A stretch of DNA of 56,900 nt from Pseudomonadota bacterium (GCA_963205495.1 CAUJIN010000044.1:1-56900), one strand, 5' to 3'; counted from the first letter of the stretch, positions 19,535 through 29,293 are shown. Notes: generated from the letters alone by a model not told the origin. Numbers and translations: made by a program.

Positions 19535-20793
19535 CCCGCACCGCTCCCACCGACTGGCGCGCCCACCTCGGCCTGTGGCGCGAGGCGCTGGACGAACTCT
19601 CGCGCCGCAAGCTGCGCACCGGCCTCACCCTGCTCGGCCTCATCTTCGGCATCGGCGCGATCGTCGCCATGCAGGCGGTGGGCGAAGGCTCCAAGCGCGA
19701 GGCGCTCAAGCTGGTGCAGGGGCTGGGGCTCAACAACCTCATCGTCGAAGCCCGGTCCTTTGATGCCGACACCCTGCGCGAAAACCGCAGCCGCAGCCTG
19801 GGCCTGGGCGTGGCGGACGCCCGTGCGGCGCTGGCCACGGTGCCCGGCGCGCAGGAATTCGCCGCGGAAAAACGCATCAAGACCCACGCCGCCTTCAGCG
19901 CCTCGGGCGCAGGCGACGCCCAGATCAGCGGCGTGACTCCGGGCTATTTCGAGCTGGCCGCGCTCACGGTGGGGGAAGGTCGCGCCCTGACCCCGGCCGA
20001 CGAGGACGCCCTGGCCGCGGTGGTGGTGCTGGGCTACCAGGCCGCGCGCGCGCTGTTTCCCGACGGCAAGGCCGCAGGACAGGCGGTCAAGCTCAACCAC
20101 GCCTGGTTCGAAGTCGTGGGCGTGCTCGCCGACAGGGATCTTTCCGCCGACAAGTTCGAGGGCGTGCAGCTCGGGCTGGAAAGCAACCGCGCCTTCGTGC
20201 CGCTCTCCACCGCGCGCGCGCGATTCCGCTTCCAGCCGATGGAGGACGAGGTGGACCGCTTCTGGCTGCGCATCGACGATCCGGCCCGCATCGCCGTAGC
20301 CGCGCGCGTGGCCGACGCGGTGCTCGACCAGCGCCACGGCGGCATCGAGGACACCAGCCTCGTGGTGCCGGCCCAGCTCTACCGCCAGCACCAGGAAACC
20401 CAGCGCATCTTCCAGATCGTGATGGCCGCCATCGCCGGCGTGAGCCTGCTGGTCGGCGGCATCGGCATCATGAACATCATGCTCGCCAACGTGCTCGAGC
20501 GCCGCCGCGAGATCGGCCTTTTGCGCGCGCTCGGCGCGCGCCAGCGCGACGTGATCGCCCAGTTCCTGCGCGAGACCTTCGTCATCTGCGTTCTCGGCGC
20601 GCTTCTGGGCGTGTTGTTCGGCGCGCTCTTGGCCTACCTCATCGCTACCGGCGCCGGCTGGCAGGTGGCCTGGGCACCGCTGCCGATCTTCCTCGCCACC
20701 GCGCTGTGCGCCCTGATCGGACTGGCTTTCGGTGTCTATCCCGCGCGGCAGGCCGCCCAGCTCGATCCCATCGCGGCGCTGCGCGCGGAGTAG
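19531..20793 (+). CDS. MacB-type ABC transporter permease
   Basis: 420 residues: one N-terminal membrane helix (RTGLTLLGLIFGIGAIVAM), a periplasmic MacB core domain of about 230 residues (ISGVTPGYFELAALTVGEGR), and three C-terminal helices (IFQIVMAAIAGVSLLVGGIG; FVICVLGALLGVLFG; FLATALCALIGLAFG) with the ERRREIGLLRALGARQRDV coupling loop and the PARQAAQLDPIAALR end. This is the four-helix mechanotransmission fold of MacB/FtsX/LolCE. It lacks an ATPase domain; the first gene of the operon supplies that. The substrate is unknown. It ends 27 bp from the convergent miaA. Confidence 0.92.
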   Translation: MTRTAPTDWRAHLGLWREALDELSRRKLRTGLTLLGLIFGIGAIVAMQAVGEGSKREALKLVQGLGLNNLIVEARSFDADTLRENRSRSLGLGVADARAALATVPGAQEFAAEKRIKTHAAFSASGAGDAQISGVTPGYFELAALTVGEGRALTPADEDALAAVVVLGYQAARALFPDGKAAGQAVKLNHAWFEVVGVLADRDLSADKFEGVQLGLESNRAFVPLSTARARFRFQPMEDEVDRFWLRIDDPARIAVAARVADAVLDQRHGGIEDTSLVVPAQLYRQHQETQRIFQIVMAAIAGVSLLVGGIGIMNIMLANVLERRREIGLLRALGARQRDVIAQFLRETFVICVLGALLGVLFGALLAYLIATGAGWQVAWAPLPIFLATALCALIGLAFGVYPARQAAQLDPIAALRAE

Positions 20794-20820
20794 CGCATGC
20801 GGCAGTGACCGTGAGCGGGA

Positions 20821-21810
20821 CTACGGCCCCGAACCGTTCCGCCGCAAGCCCAGAAACTGCGCCACCGCACGATCGGCTTCGCCGGCGTCGCGCTCGGGAT
20901 CGAACCCGCGCGCGTCGTGCTCGCCGCGCAGCCAGGTGATCTGGCGCTTGGCGAGCTGGCGGGTGGCGTGGATGGCGCGAGCGCGGAATTGGGCGGCGTC
21001 GGTTTCACCGGCCAGATGCTCCAGCGCCTGGCGATAGCCCACCGCGCGCAGGGCGGGAAGGTCGCGGTGCAGGCGCGGGTCGGCGGCGAGCGGGCGCACC
21101 TCGTCGAGGAAGCCGGCTTCGAGCATGGCGTCGAAGCGCACCTCGATGCGCGCGTGCAGGACCGCGCGCTCGGCCGGCATCGCGACCAGCTTGAGCACGC
21201 GGAAGGGAAAGGGCGTGCGCACGGTTTCGGCCTGCCACTGGCTGATCGGGCGGCCGCTGAGGCGATGGACCTCCAGCGCGCGCTGGATGCGCTGCGGGTC
21301 GCCCGGCGCGATGCGCGCGGCGGCGACGGGGTCGACCTGCGCAAGCTCGGCGTGCAGCGCCGCCCAGCCGCGCTGCGCGGCCTCTTCGGCGATCTGCGCG
21401 CGCGTGGCCGGATCGGCGGCAGGCATTTCGGAAAGCCCGCGCAGCAGGGCGCGAAAATACAGCCCGGTGCCGCCGACCAGCAGCGGCACGCGCCCGGCGG
21501 CCCGGATCTCGCGCATCGCTGCCAGCGCGTCGCCGGCGAACTCGGCGGCCGAGTAGGGCTCGTGCGGTTCGCGGATGTCGATCAGCCGGTGCGGCGCGCG
21601 CGCCAGGAGCGCCGCATCGGGTTTGGCGCTGCCGATGTCGAGCCCGCGGTACACCAGGGCCGAATCCACGCTCACGATTTCCAGCCCGAAGCGTTCCACC
21701 CAGCGGACGGCCAGCGCGGTCTTGCCCGAGGCGGTCGGCCCCATCAGGGCGATCGCGGGCGGGCGGACGTCGCGGCGCGGATCGAAGGGGTTCGCGGGGG
21801 CGTGCGGCAT
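20821..21810 (-). CDS. miaA: tRNA dimethylallyltransferase
   Basis: 329 residues; P-loop GPTASGKT near the N-terminus, [18 protein letters not shown], the [10 protein letters not shown] motif, and [18 protein letters not shown] with RAVGYRQ towards the end. It transfers an isopentenyl group to A37 of tRNAs reading UNN codons. The length is slightly above E. coli MiaA (316). Usual neighbours hfq and mutL are absent here. It is divergent from the DUF2157 gene and convergent with the export operon. Confidence 0.97.
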   Translation of the reverse strand: MPHAPANPFDPRRDVRPPAIALMGPTASGKTALAVRWVERFGLEIVSVDSALVYRGLDIGSAKPDAALLARAPHRLIDIREPHEPYSAAEFAGDALAAMREIRAAGRVPLLVGGTGLYFRALLRGLSEMPAADPATRAQIAEEAAQRGWAALHAELAQVDPVAAARIAPGDPQRIQRALEVHRLSGRPISQWQAETVRTPFPFRVLKLVAMPAERAVLHARIEVRFDAMLEAGFLDEVRPLAADPRLHRDLPALRAVGYRQALEHLAGETDAAQFRARAIHATRQLAKRQITWLRGEHDARGFDPERDAGEADRAVAQFLGLRRNGSGP

Positions 21811-21927
21811 GGGCGACGGCGGTTCCGTGGGTAGCCTGCGCCGATTGTCCCACGCACGCGCCTGCGGCGGACTCGACGCCCCGGGCTTTGCGGCGCATCA
21901 TCCGCGCCGTTCGCCGCAGGAGCACCC

Positions 21928-22908
21928 ATGGACCTGTCCCGCCATCAGGCGCTGCAGCTCGCCGCCGCCCACGACCTGGATGAAGGCAGGACCCGCGACC
22001 TGCTCGCGCTGGCGGGACTGGGTCGCCCACCCGACATCCCGCCGCGCGCGCAGCGCTTGGCCAGCGCGACGATCGCCGCGCTGCTCGCCGGCCTCGGTCT
22101 GGTGTTCCTCGTGGCGGCGAACTGGCACGAGATCGGCCGCCACGCGAAGTTCGGCGGACTGGGAGGCATCGTCCTGCTCGCCGGCCTCGTGGCCTGGGCG
22201 CGCCCGGGAACCGCCCGAACCGCCGCCGCGCTGCTGTGCTTCCTCGCCGGCGGCGCGCTGCTGGCGCTGATCGGCCAGACCTACCAGACCGGTGCCGACC
22301 CGTGGCAGCTCTTCGCGCTGTGGGCCGTGCTGACGCTGCCGCTCGCCCTGGCAGCGCGCTCCGATGCCCTGTGGAGCGGCTGGGCGATCGTCGCCTGCAC
22401 GACGATCGGCCTCTGGCTGCACGCCTGGTCGGGCCAGCGCTGGTTCTTCGACGAAACGGCGTCGCTCGCCCCGCAGCTTGCGGCCTGGCTGGCGAGCGTC
22501 GCGGTCGCGGGCCTGCTGCATCCGGCGCTGGCGCCGCGCACGGGCGCCGGGCCCTGGGCCTTCCGCATCGCGGTGCTGCTCGCCGCGCTGCTCGTCACCA
22601 GCAGCGCCCTGGCCGGGCTCTTCGCATCGCAGCCAGCGGCGACCTATCCGCTCGGCCTGCTCCTGCTCGCGGCCGGTGCGGGACTGCTTTCCCGCCGCCG
22701 GCTCTTCGATCTGGCCGCGCTGTCCCTCCTCGCGCTTGCCATCGATACCCTTCTGGTCTGCGGCTTCGGCCGCTTCCTTCTGGAAGGCATCGATGGCAAG
22801 CCGATCGCCGCCATGCTGGTGCTCGGGCTGATCGCGACCGGCGTGCTGGCCGCGAGCGTCACCGCGCTGATGCGGCTGCGCGCCGCATGCGGAGGCTCCG
22901 ATGACTGA
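21928..22908 (+). CDS. DUF2157-type multi-pass membrane protein
   Basis: 326 residues. A cytosolic N-terminal segment (about 45 residues) precedes ten or so hydrophobic helices, starting with SATIAALLAGLGLVFLVAANW, the typical DUF2157 signature followed by HEIGRHAKFGGLGGIVLL and GQTYQTGADPWQLF. Function is unknown. AGGAG precedes the ATG by 9 nt. The stop overlaps the next gene by 8 bp; DUF2157 and DUF4401/GDYXXLXY proteins are commonly encoded side by side, so they probably form one membrane complex. Confidence 0.85.
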   Translation: MDLSRHQALQLAAAHDLDEGRTRDLLALAGLGRPPDIPPRAQRLASATIAALLAGLGLVFLVAANWHEIGRHAKFGGLGGIVLLAGLVAWARPGTARTAAALLCFLAGGALLALIGQTYQTGADPWQLFALWAVLTLPLALAARSDALWSGWAIVACTTIGLWLHAWSGQRWFFDETASLAPQLAAWLASVAVAGLLHPALAPRTGAGPWAFRIAVLLAALLVTSSALAGLFASQPAATYPLGLLLLAAGAGLLSRRRLFDLAALSLLALAIDTLLVCGFGRFLLEGIDGKPIAAMLVLGLIATGVLAASVTALMRLRAACGGSDD

Positions 22909-24496
22909 CACCGCCCTGCGCGACCTTGCCAGGCGCGCCCGCGAGGCAGGCGTGCTTTCCTCCGGCGCGGAGGACTTCTTTTCCCGGGATGCCGGCTCGC
23001 GCCCCTGGCCGGTGCTCCTGCTCACCGCCCTCGGTGCCTGGCTTGCGGTCGTGCCGCTGCTGATTTTCGTGGGCCTGCTGCTCGACGGCGACAGCGTCAC
23101 GGGCTTCGCGCTGATGGGCCTCCTTGCCGCCGCGCCCGCCGTGGCGATGCTGCGCGCACCAAGGCTGCCGCTCTTTTTCGAACAGCTGGCGTTTCCGCTG
23201 CTCCTGACCGGCCTGTTCCTGCTCAGCCTGGGCGTTGCCGGCGGCTTCCATGCGCCGCATTTCCGCCTCGCGCTGGGGTTCGCTTCGCTGGCCTGTCTGG
23301 TCTGCGCCGCGCTCCTCCCGCGGGCCTGGCTGCGCACGATCCTGGCCGCATTCGCGGCGCCCTTGCTTGCCTTCGCCTGGCTGGGCGAGGACGCGTCCTT
23401 CGGGGGCTCGGACGAGTCGGGCATCGATCCCTCCTGGCTCGCCTGGCATCTGGTGCTCGTGCCCGGCAGCGTCGCGGCGCTGTGGCCGGCGCTGCGGGCG
23501 CGCCTGCAGGCAGCACTGGACGCCGTGGCCGAAGGCTGGCTCGCGGCGACCGCGATCGCGCTGGCCGCGGTTTCCGGCCGCACCTTCCTGCTGGGCGCAT
23601 CGCACGGCTCCGGGTGGGCCGCGGAACGCTTCGTCGGCAGCGGCGTACCGGCCACGGTCTCCTGCCTGCTGGCGCTGGCCGGCGCCTTCCTGCTGCTGCG
23701 CGGCCGGCCGCGAAACGAGATCCTGCGCCATCTTCCGCACGCGCTGACGGCCCTCGTGCTGGCCGCCCTCGCCCCGACGCTCGGAGGCGCGCTCCTGATC
23801 GGCGCGCTGGCGCTGGCGACCAGCCGCAGGCGACTGGCCATCGTGGCGGGGCTGGCCGCGCTCTGGATCGTCGGCGCGTTCTACTACCAGCTGCACTGGA
23901 GCCTGACGGTCAAGGGCCTGCTGCTGCTCGGGCTCGGGATCGCGCTCGCCACCGCCACCTTCCTGCAGCGCGAACCGGAATCCGCCGCGCCGGGAGCGGC
24001 CGCCGTCGCGGCACCGTCCGCACGCGGCGTGCTGCTGCTCGCCAGCCCGATCCTGCTGCTGGCGCTCGCGGCGTGGGCCATCGTAGGAAACGAGCGCATC
24101 ATCGCGCACGGCAGCCCGTTCTTCGTCGAGCTGGCCCCGGTGGATCCGCGCTCGCTCATGGCCGGCGACTACATGGCGCTGCGCTTCACCCTGCCCGAGG
24201 ACCTGCCGCCGATCGGCACGGGACTGCGCCGGCCGCGCATTGCGCTGACCCGCGACGCGCGCAACGTCGTGACCGCCATGCGCGTGCTGGACAATCGGGA
24301 CGCGCCGGAAAACGGGGAAATCGCGCTGGAGCTTGCCCCGACCGGCAGCGGCTGGACCCTCGTGACCGATGCCTGGCACTTCCGCGAGGGCGAGGCCGAA
24401 CGCTGGAGCGCGGCGCACTACGGCGAATTCCGCGCGCTGCCGGACGGCCGCGCCCTGCTGGTCGGCCTGCGCGACGCGCAGCTGCGGGCGCTCTGA
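22901..24496 (+). CDS. DUF4401 membrane protein with C-terminal GDYXXLXY domain
   Basis: 531 residues. The first two thirds are hydrophobic helices of the DUF4401 type ([20 protein letters not shown]). A further helix ([20 protein letters not shown]) leads to an extracytoplasmic domain whose start carries the signature [10 protein letters not shown], with PVDPRSL just before it. It is thus a natural fusion of two families that are separate genes in many genomes. GGAGG in the end of the previous gene serves as its ribosome site. Function is unknown. Confidence 0.87.
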   Translation: MTDTALRDLARRAREAGVLSSGAEDFFSRDAGSRPWPVLLLTALGAWLAVVPLLIFVGLLLDGDSVTGFALMGLLAAAPAVAMLRAPRLPLFFEQLAFPLLLTGLFLLSLGVAGGFHAPHFRLALGFASLACLVCAALLPRAWLRTILAAFAAPLLAFAWLGEDASFGGSDESGIDPSWLAWHLVLVPGSVAALWPALRARLQAALDAVAEGWLAATAIALAAVSGRTFLLGASHGSGWAAERFVGSGVPATVSCLLALAGAFLLLRGRPRNEILRHLPHALTALVLAALAPTLGGALLIGALALATSRRRLAIVAGLAALWIVGAFYYQLHWSLTVKGLLLLGLGIALATATFLQREPESAAPGAAAVAAPSARGVLLLASPILLLALAAWAIVGNERIIAHGSPFFVELAPVDPRSLMAGDYMALRFTLPEDLPPIGTGLRRPRIALTRDARNVVTAMRVLDNRDAPENGEIALELAPTGSGWTLVTDAWHFREGEAERWSAAHYGEFRALPDGRALLVGLRDAQLRAL

Positions 24497-24529
24497 AGCC
24501 GTCGCACGCCCTGCGAGCCGCGCGACGGC

Positions 24530-24592
24530 GCGGGGTGTGCGTCTGGTTTCCCTCCCGCCCAACCGCGACAATACCGCTCCCGCACACCCCGC
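24530..24592. promoter_or_regulatory. 12-bp inverted repeat flanking the probable fbp promoter
   Basis: GCGGGGTGTGCG (24530-24541) and its exact complement CGCACACCCCGC (24581-24592) enclose 39 bp that contain a possible -10 box GACAAT (24567-24572). The arms could be operator half-sites or a cruciform. A nearby smaller hairpin (24498-24529) may end transcription of the preceding gene. Confidence 0.4.
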
Positions 24593-24605
24593 TTCGGAGC
24601 GCGCC

Positions 24606-25631
24606 ATGTCGTCCCACGCCGGCATTTCCCTCAGCCGATTCCTGATCGAGGCCCAGCGCGAACAGGGCCACATCGACGCCCAGCTGCGCTTCCTCATCGA
24701 GGTGGTGGCGCGCGCCTGCAAGCGCATTTCCATCGCCGTGGGGCGCGGCGCGCTGGGCGATGTGCTGGGTACGGCCGGCACCGAGAACGTGCAGGGCGAA
24801 ACCCAGAAGAAGCTCGACGTGATCTCCAACGAGATCCTGCTGGAAGCCAACGAGTGGGGCGGCCATCTGGCGGGCCTGGCGTCGGAGGAAATGGACCATC
24901 CGCACCCGATCCCCAACCGCTATCCCAGGGGCGAATACCTGCTGGTGTTCGACCCGCTCGACGGCAGCTCGAACATCGACGTGAACATCTCGGTGGGCAC
25001 GATCTTCTCGGTGCTGCGCTGCCCGCCGGGCGCGAGCCCCGACGAGGCCGATTTCCTCCAGCCCGGAACCCAACAGGTGGCCGCGGGCTACGCGGTGTAC
25101 GGCTCCAGCACCGTGCTGGTGCTGACCCTGGGCCAGGGCGTGTACCAGTTCACCCTCGACCGCGAGCAGGGCAGTTTCGTGCTGACCGGCTCCCGGCTCA
25201 CCATCCCCGAGGACACCGGCGAGTTCGCCATCAACATGTCGAACCTGCGCCACTGGGAGGCGCCGATGCGCCGCTACATCGAGGAGCTTCTGGCCGGCAA
25301 GACCGGGCCGCGCGGGCGCGACTTCAACATGCGCTGGGTGGCCTCGATGGTGGCCGACGTGCATCGCATCCTCACGCGCGGCGGCATCTTCATCTACCCG
25401 CGCGACCTCAAGGATCCGTCCAAGCCCGGCAAGCTGCGCCTGATGTACGAAGCCAATCCGATGGCCTTCATCGTCGAGCAGGCCGGCGGCGCGGCCACCA
25501 CCGGCCGCCAGCGCATCCTCGAGGTGCAGCCGGAAAAACTGCACCAGCGCGTGCCGGTGTTCCTGGGTTCGAAGAACGAGGTCGAACGCGCCACGGCCTG
25601 CCATCTGGAAGCCGACGCGCGGGGCGGCTGA
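24606..25631 (+). CDS. fbp: Class I fructose-1,6-bisphosphatase
   Basis: 341 residues. Metal and substrate motifs are intact: the GETQKKLD region, the EEMD acidic site, [13 protein letters not shown], and [20 protein letters not shown] with TTGRQRI near the end. It removes the 1-phosphate of fructose-1,6-bisphosphate in gluconeogenesis. The ATG at 24606 fits the family N-terminus ([11 protein letters not shown]). It stands alone, with a long inverted repeat around its likely promoter, and ends 12 bp from a convergent gene. Confidence 0.97.
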   Translation: MSSHAGISLSRFLIEAQREQGHIDAQLRFLIEVVARACKRISIAVGRGALGDVLGTAGTENVQGETQKKLDVISNEILLEANEWGGHLAGLASEEMDHPHPIPNRYPRGEYLLVFDPLDGSSNIDVNISVGTIFSVLRCPPGASPDEADFLQPGTQQVAAGYAVYGSSTVLVLTLGQGVYQFTLDREQGSFVLTGSRLTIPEDTGEFAINMSNLRHWEAPMRRYIEELLAGKTGPRGRDFNMRWVASMVADVHRILTRGGIFIYPRDLKDPSKPGKLRLMYEANPMAFIVEQAGGAATTGRQRILEVQPEKLHQRVPVFLGSKNEVERATACHLEADARGG

Positions 25632-25643
25632 GCGCCGCCAGCC

Positions 25644-26198
25644 CTATTTCACCAGCCGCACCACCACCGCATCCGCTTCGACCCGCAGCTCGCGCAGGCG
25701 CGGGCGCGACGCGCCCGGCGCGGGTGCGGCGGGCTTCAGCACGAGGAGCGGCTGGCGGGTGAGGGCCTCGTCCAGCAGTCCGCGCAGGCTCTCGGCGGCG
25801 CGCTGGGCATGGGCCGCGGGCAGTCCGTCGATGGATAGCCGGGTGAGGATCGGATCGCTCAGGAACAGCGCGCCGCGCGCCTCGTCGTAGCGCAGTCCGC
25901 TTTCCAGATCGATGCGTCCGCCCAGGTCGCGCCGCCCGTTTTCGAGGCGGAAACCGAGGAGGCGGGCGTCGATGCCGATCGCCACGCGCTGGCGCTGCGG
26001 CAGGAGCGTCAGCGCCGGGCCTTCCAGCCGCCAATGCAGCAGCAGGAAGGCGGTGCGCTCGACCGGAAAGCGTTCGCCCAGCTGGGCGCGAAGCTGCGTC
26101 CGGGGGATGCGGATTTCGGTGGCGCGATGCGAAAACCACCACGCCGCAACGGCGAGCAGCGCGGCCGCGAAGACGGCGAGCAGCGGGGCGCGCCTCAT
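25644..26198 (-). CDS. DUF1439/YceB-like envelope protein
   Basis: 184 residues; an N-terminal membrane segment or uncleaved signal (LLAVFAAALLAVAAWWF) and then a beta-rich domain like DUF1439: IRIPRTQLRAQLGERFPVER, IGIDARLLGF, GGRIDLESGLRYDEARGALF, and LFLSDPILTRLSIDGLP. E. coli YceB is a lipoprotein; this protein has no lipobox Cys. Function is unknown. It overlaps the stop of the dipeptidase-like gene upstream (ATGA), which is unusual company for this family and may only reflect compact packing. Confidence 0.75.
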   Translation of the reverse strand: MRRAPLLAVFAAALLAVAAWWFSHRATEIRIPRTQLRAQLGERFPVERTAFLLLHWRLEGPALTLLPQRQRVAIGIDARLLGFRLENGRRDLGGRIDLESGLRYDEARGALFLSDPILTRLSIDGLPAAHAQRAAESLRGLLDEALTRQPLLVLKPAAPAPGASRPRLRELRVEADAVVVRLVK

Positions 26199-27400
26199 GC
26201 GGGGCGGGCGTCGTGCTCGAAAGTGCCGGCGAGGCGCCGCGCGCCGCCCTGCCAGTGCACGCGGCCGCGCGCGATCAGGTGGTGCACGCGGCCGGCCTCG
26301 TCCAGGCACAGGAGATCCGCGTCGGCGCCGACCGCGATGCGGCCCTTGGTCGGCAGGCGCAGGGCGCTGGCGACATTGGCGGTGAAGGCGGGCAGGGCCT
26401 CGGGCAGCGGAACGCCGCGCGCGACCAGCTCGGCGAGGGTTTCCAGCAGCGCACCGGGCGCGCCCACGTCCATGCCGCACACCTGGCCGTGCGCGTCGAA
26501 GCAGGGCAAGCAGCCGCCGGCGTCGGAGCTGATGGTGAGGCGGTCCATCGGCGCGCCGGCTTCGCGCCAGCGCAGGAAGGCGTCGGCGGCGCTCCAGGCG
26601 TCTTCGCCCTCTTCGACCGGAAAGGCGGTGACGTCCATCGGCACGCCGTGTCGCGCAAGATCCATTGCTTCGTCGAACAGGGCGCGGCGGCGGTTGACGT
26701 GGGTGGGCTGGAACACCCGCGCGGGCAGTTCGCTGCGGTCCAGCGCCTGGCGCACCTGCTCCAGCCCGCGCACGCCGTCACCCAGGTGCAGGTGCACCAC
26801 GCCGGCCTTGCCGGTCATGAGGCCCGCGACGTGGGCGTCGGAGGCCACGCGCAGGAGTTCATCGAGGGTCGGCTGGCTGGAGCGGTGGTCGGAAATCGCC
26901 AGCTCGCCGACGCCGATCAGGGGTTCGAGAAAGACCAGATCCCCGCGCAGCGAGCCGGTGAGCGTGGCCGGCGGCAGGTGGTAGCCGCCGCTGTAGCCGA
27001 ACGCGGAAAGGCCTTCCTCGCGCAGCGCGTGGATCGTGGCCAGCAGCTCGCGCGGGCTGCGCGCCACATCGTCGGTGCCGAGCAGACCGATGACGGTGGT
27101 GATGCCCGCGCCGGTGTAGCGCGACAGCGGCAGGGCCGGGACGCGGGTGCGGAAACCGGCCTCGCCGCCGCCGCCGGTGACGTGCACGTGGCCGTCGATC
27201 AGGCCGGGGATCAGGCGGCGGCCTTCCAGATCGAGCGTCTCCACGCCGAGGTCGGCGGGCAGGTCATTCCAGCGCGCGCCGATCCACAGCACCCGGCCGC
27301 CGCCCAGCAGAAGATGCGCCACGCCGCGATCCTCCGGCGCGAACAGGTGCGCGTTGCGCAGGGCGATCAGCGGGGCGGGCAGCAGGCGGGCGAGCGACAC
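26195..27400 (-). CDS. iadA: Isoaspartyl dipeptidase-like amidohydrolase (IadA family)
   Basis: 401 residues from GTG 27400, which has GGAG about 12 nt upstream and leaves a 28-bp gap to the preceding gene; an upstream ATG at 27478 would overlap that gene by 50 bp. Metal-site motifs GLIDGHVHVTGGGGEAG, HLHLGDG, PTHVNRRR and SSDAGG match IadA, as do GLLGTD and the Tyr in GYSGGYH. E. coli IadA has a carbamylated Lys (IGVKCAISDHR) bridging two zinc ions; this protein reads IGVGELAISDHR, so Glu seems to replace Lys. It should split beta-aspartyl dipeptides, including beta-Asp-Arg from cyanophycin, whose genes lie 5 kb away. Confidence 0.85.
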   Translation of the reverse strand: MSLARLLPAPLIALRNAHLFAPEDRGVAHLLLGGGRVLWIGARWNDLPADLGVETLDLEGRRLIPGLIDGHVHVTGGGGEAGFRTRVPALPLSRYTGAGITTVIGLLGTDDVARSPRELLATIHALREEGLSAFGYSGGYHLPPATLTGSLRGDLVFLEPLIGVGELAISDHRSSQPTLDELLRVASDAHVAGLMTGKAGVVHLHLGDGVRGLEQVRQALDRSELPARVFQPTHVNRRRALFDEAMDLARHGVPMDVTAFPVEEGEDAWSAADAFLRWREAGAPMDRLTISSDAGGCLPCFDAHGQVCGMDVGAPGALLETLAELVARGVPLPEALPAFTANVASALRLPTKGRIAVGADADLLCLDEAGRVHHLIARGRVHWQGGARRLAGTFEHDARPA

Positions 27401-27428
27401 GGCGGCGTCTCCGGAACGTGGGCTGCGA

Positions 27429-28295
27429 TCAGGCGCGCAGCACCCGGCGCGGGTCTTCGCCCGCGCCGCAGTGGTCAAAGCGCACCGGGATGCCGTGGCT
27501 GCCCAGCACCGCGGCGAACTGCTGCTGGCGCATCTGGAAACGCTCGAAGGCGCGCCCGATGCGCTCGGCGTCCACGCCCGGCGGCACGAAGCCGTGCTCG
27601 GACCAGGCCGGCAGGTCCATCAGCGCGATGCGCACTTCGCTGCCGTCCCAGCGCAGCAGCGGCTCGGGCGGGGCATCGAGCCATTCCTCGCGCTCCGGCG
27701 TCAGCAGGGCGCTTTCGATCAGCGGCCACAGCGGCGCGATGCCGGCGTGCTCGTACTGCATCGCGGTCATGGCGAGCAGGTCGTTGAGGCTGAGGTAGCG
27801 GGCGTGTTCCATCGGGGCGTTGAAGGCGCGCTGAGCGAAGAAGGCGGTAGCGGCCTGCGCCATGCCTTTTTCCAGCAGGTTTTCCTCCATTTCCCGGGCC
27901 ACCGCGGCGAGGGCGCGCGGATCGCCGCGCAGCACGAAGGGCACCAGCCGCAGCGGCCCGCCGTGCAGCGCCGGATCGGGCTCCAGACCCTCGGGCATCT
28001 GCCCCTCGTGCGCGCCAAAGCCCATGACGCGCGGCAGGTGCGGCTCGGGCGCGCGCTCGACCAGGGCATCCAGCGCGGCGTGCACCGGCCAGCCGGCGCG
28101 CAGCAGTTCGGAGGGGTCGAACGCGGCCGCCGCCAGCGCCAGGTCCACCTGCTCCACGCCCGGCAGGAAGCGCGCCAGATCAGCGGCAACGTGATCGGCA
28201 AGCTCGGCGGCCGCCTCGCGCGCCAGCGCGCTGCGCGCCATCGGCGCCGAACATTCCAGCGCCAGCGCGCCAAGGGTTGAAATGGGGGCGATCAT
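27429..28295 (-). CDS. Conserved-looking hypothetical protein, 288 residues
   Basis: I do not recognise the family. The protein is soluble (no signal or membrane segment), Ala- and Leu-rich, with alternating acidic helices and three Trp/Pro-rich motifs (LLRWDGSEVRIALMDLPAW; HGFVPPGVDAERIG; SHGIPVRFDHC). A metal or active site cannot be named. Codon use is like that of its neighbours. It precedes the IadA-like gene with 28 bp between, so the two, and the DUF1439-like gene, probably form one operon. ATG 28295 lacks a clear Shine-Dalgarno. It is divergent from the acyltransferase gene. Confidence 0.75.
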   Translation of the reverse strand: MIAPISTLGALALECSAPMARSALAREAAAELADHVAADLARFLPGVEQVDLALAAAAFDPSELLRAGWPVHAALDALVERAPEPHLPRVMGFGAHEGQMPEGLEPDPALHGGPLRLVPFVLRGDPRALAAVAREMEENLLEKGMAQAATAFFAQRAFNAPMEHARYLSLNDLLAMTAMQYEHAGIAPLWPLIESALLTPEREEWLDAPPEPLLRWDGSEVRIALMDLPAWSEHGFVPPGVDAERIGRAFERFQMRQQQFAAVLGSHGIPVRFDHCGAGEDPRRVLRA

Positions 28296-28351
28296 GCGGG
28301 GTCGAGGAGCGGAAAACAGGGCGCTACAGTACCATCGCGGTCCCCTTTTCG

Positions 28352-29293
28352 ATGCCGTGTGCCCCGCCGATGCTCGCCTCGCTGCGCCGGGAACTGCGCG
28401 CCCTGCTGGAGCTTTACCTGATCCCCGGGCTGTCGGCGCTCGCGCCCTGGCCGCTGGGCTTCCGCTGGCTGCGCTTCTGCTCGCGCTTCTCCTGGCTGTA
28501 TCACCAGGAATGGCAGGCCGCGCTGGCGCAGGCGCGTCTGTACGTTCCGATCGACGACGAGGCGCTGTGGGCGCGCCAGTTCCGCCTTGCGCGCCTGGTC
28601 GACCACGCCGATCTCTACCTGTGCATGACCCGCTCGGACCGCTGGCTGGCGCGCCATGTGGATGGCTGGAACCGGTGGCCGGACGTCGGCGGCGCGGTCG
28701 GCGTGTTCTTCCACTGGTGCCCGGGCTTCTGGGCGCTGCGCGCGCTGCGCCAGCAGGGCGTCACCATCTCCGGACTGATCGCCCCGCTCAGCCGCCGCGC
28801 CATGGGCGGCACCTTCCTGGCCTACTGGTACGGCGCGCTGCGCATGTGGCAGCTGCGCCGGGTCAACGGGCGCAGCCTGGTGATGCCGGAGGGTGCGGTG
28901 CGGCGCTCGGTGAAGGCGCTCAAGGCCGACGCGGAAGGTGCCACCTGGGTCTGCGGAATGCTCGACGTGCCGCCCCATCCCAACGATCCGACCGAGCCGG
29001 TCACGCTGTTCGAGCGCCCGGCGCACTTCACCACCGGCCTGTTCGGCATCGCGCGCATCTCGAAGGTGCCGGTGGTGATCGTCGAGTTCGGACTGGACAT
29101 CCGCACCGGCCGGCGCGACCTCACCGCCACGGGGCCCTATGATCCCTCGGCGCCGGGCCTGCTGCAGGAGGCAGTGGACATCTGGCAGGCGCGCATCCGC
29201 GAGCGGCCGTGGGGCTTTTTCCTCTGGGCCGCGATGCCGGCCTGGTTCGACCTGCCGCCGCCGAAGGACGCGCCTGCACCCGCCACCAGCTGA
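28352..29293 (+). CDS. LpxL/HtrB-like lysophospholipid acyltransferase family protein
   Basis: 313 residues (313 from ATG 28352, or 307 from ATG 28370). There is an early hydrophobic amphipathic segment (LYLIPGLSALAPWPLGFRWLRF), and then a pattern of the lauroyl/palmitoyl acyltransferase superfamily: FFHWCPGFWALRALRQQG in place of the usual H-x4-D/E block, and RSLVMPEGAVRRSVKAL. The catalytic His is visible, but the acidic partner is not obvious, so activity on lipid A is uncertain. A -10-like TACAGT lies at 28325-28330. It could act on another membrane lipid or a secreted product. Confidence 0.6.
   Translation: MPCAPPMLASLRRELRALLELYLIPGLSALAPWPLGFRWLRFCSRFSWLYHQEWQAALAQARLYVPIDDEALWARQFRLARLVDHADLYLCMTRSDRWLARHVDGWNRWPDVGGAVGVFFHWCPGFWALRALRQQGVTISGLIAPLSRRAMGGTFLAYWYGALRMWQLRRVNGRSLVMPEGAVRRSVKALKADAEGATWVCGMLDVPPHPNDPTEPVTLFERPAHFTTGLFGIARISKVPVVIVEFGLDIRTGRRDLTATGPYDPSAPGLLQEAVDIWQARIRERPWGFFLWAAMPAWFDLPPPKDAPAPATS

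Noticed and set aside
27401..27478. ATG 27478 as start of the IadA-like gene
   Set aside because: It would overlap the preceding gene by 50 bp and add residues unlike the family; GTG 27400 has a good GGAG and a normal gap.
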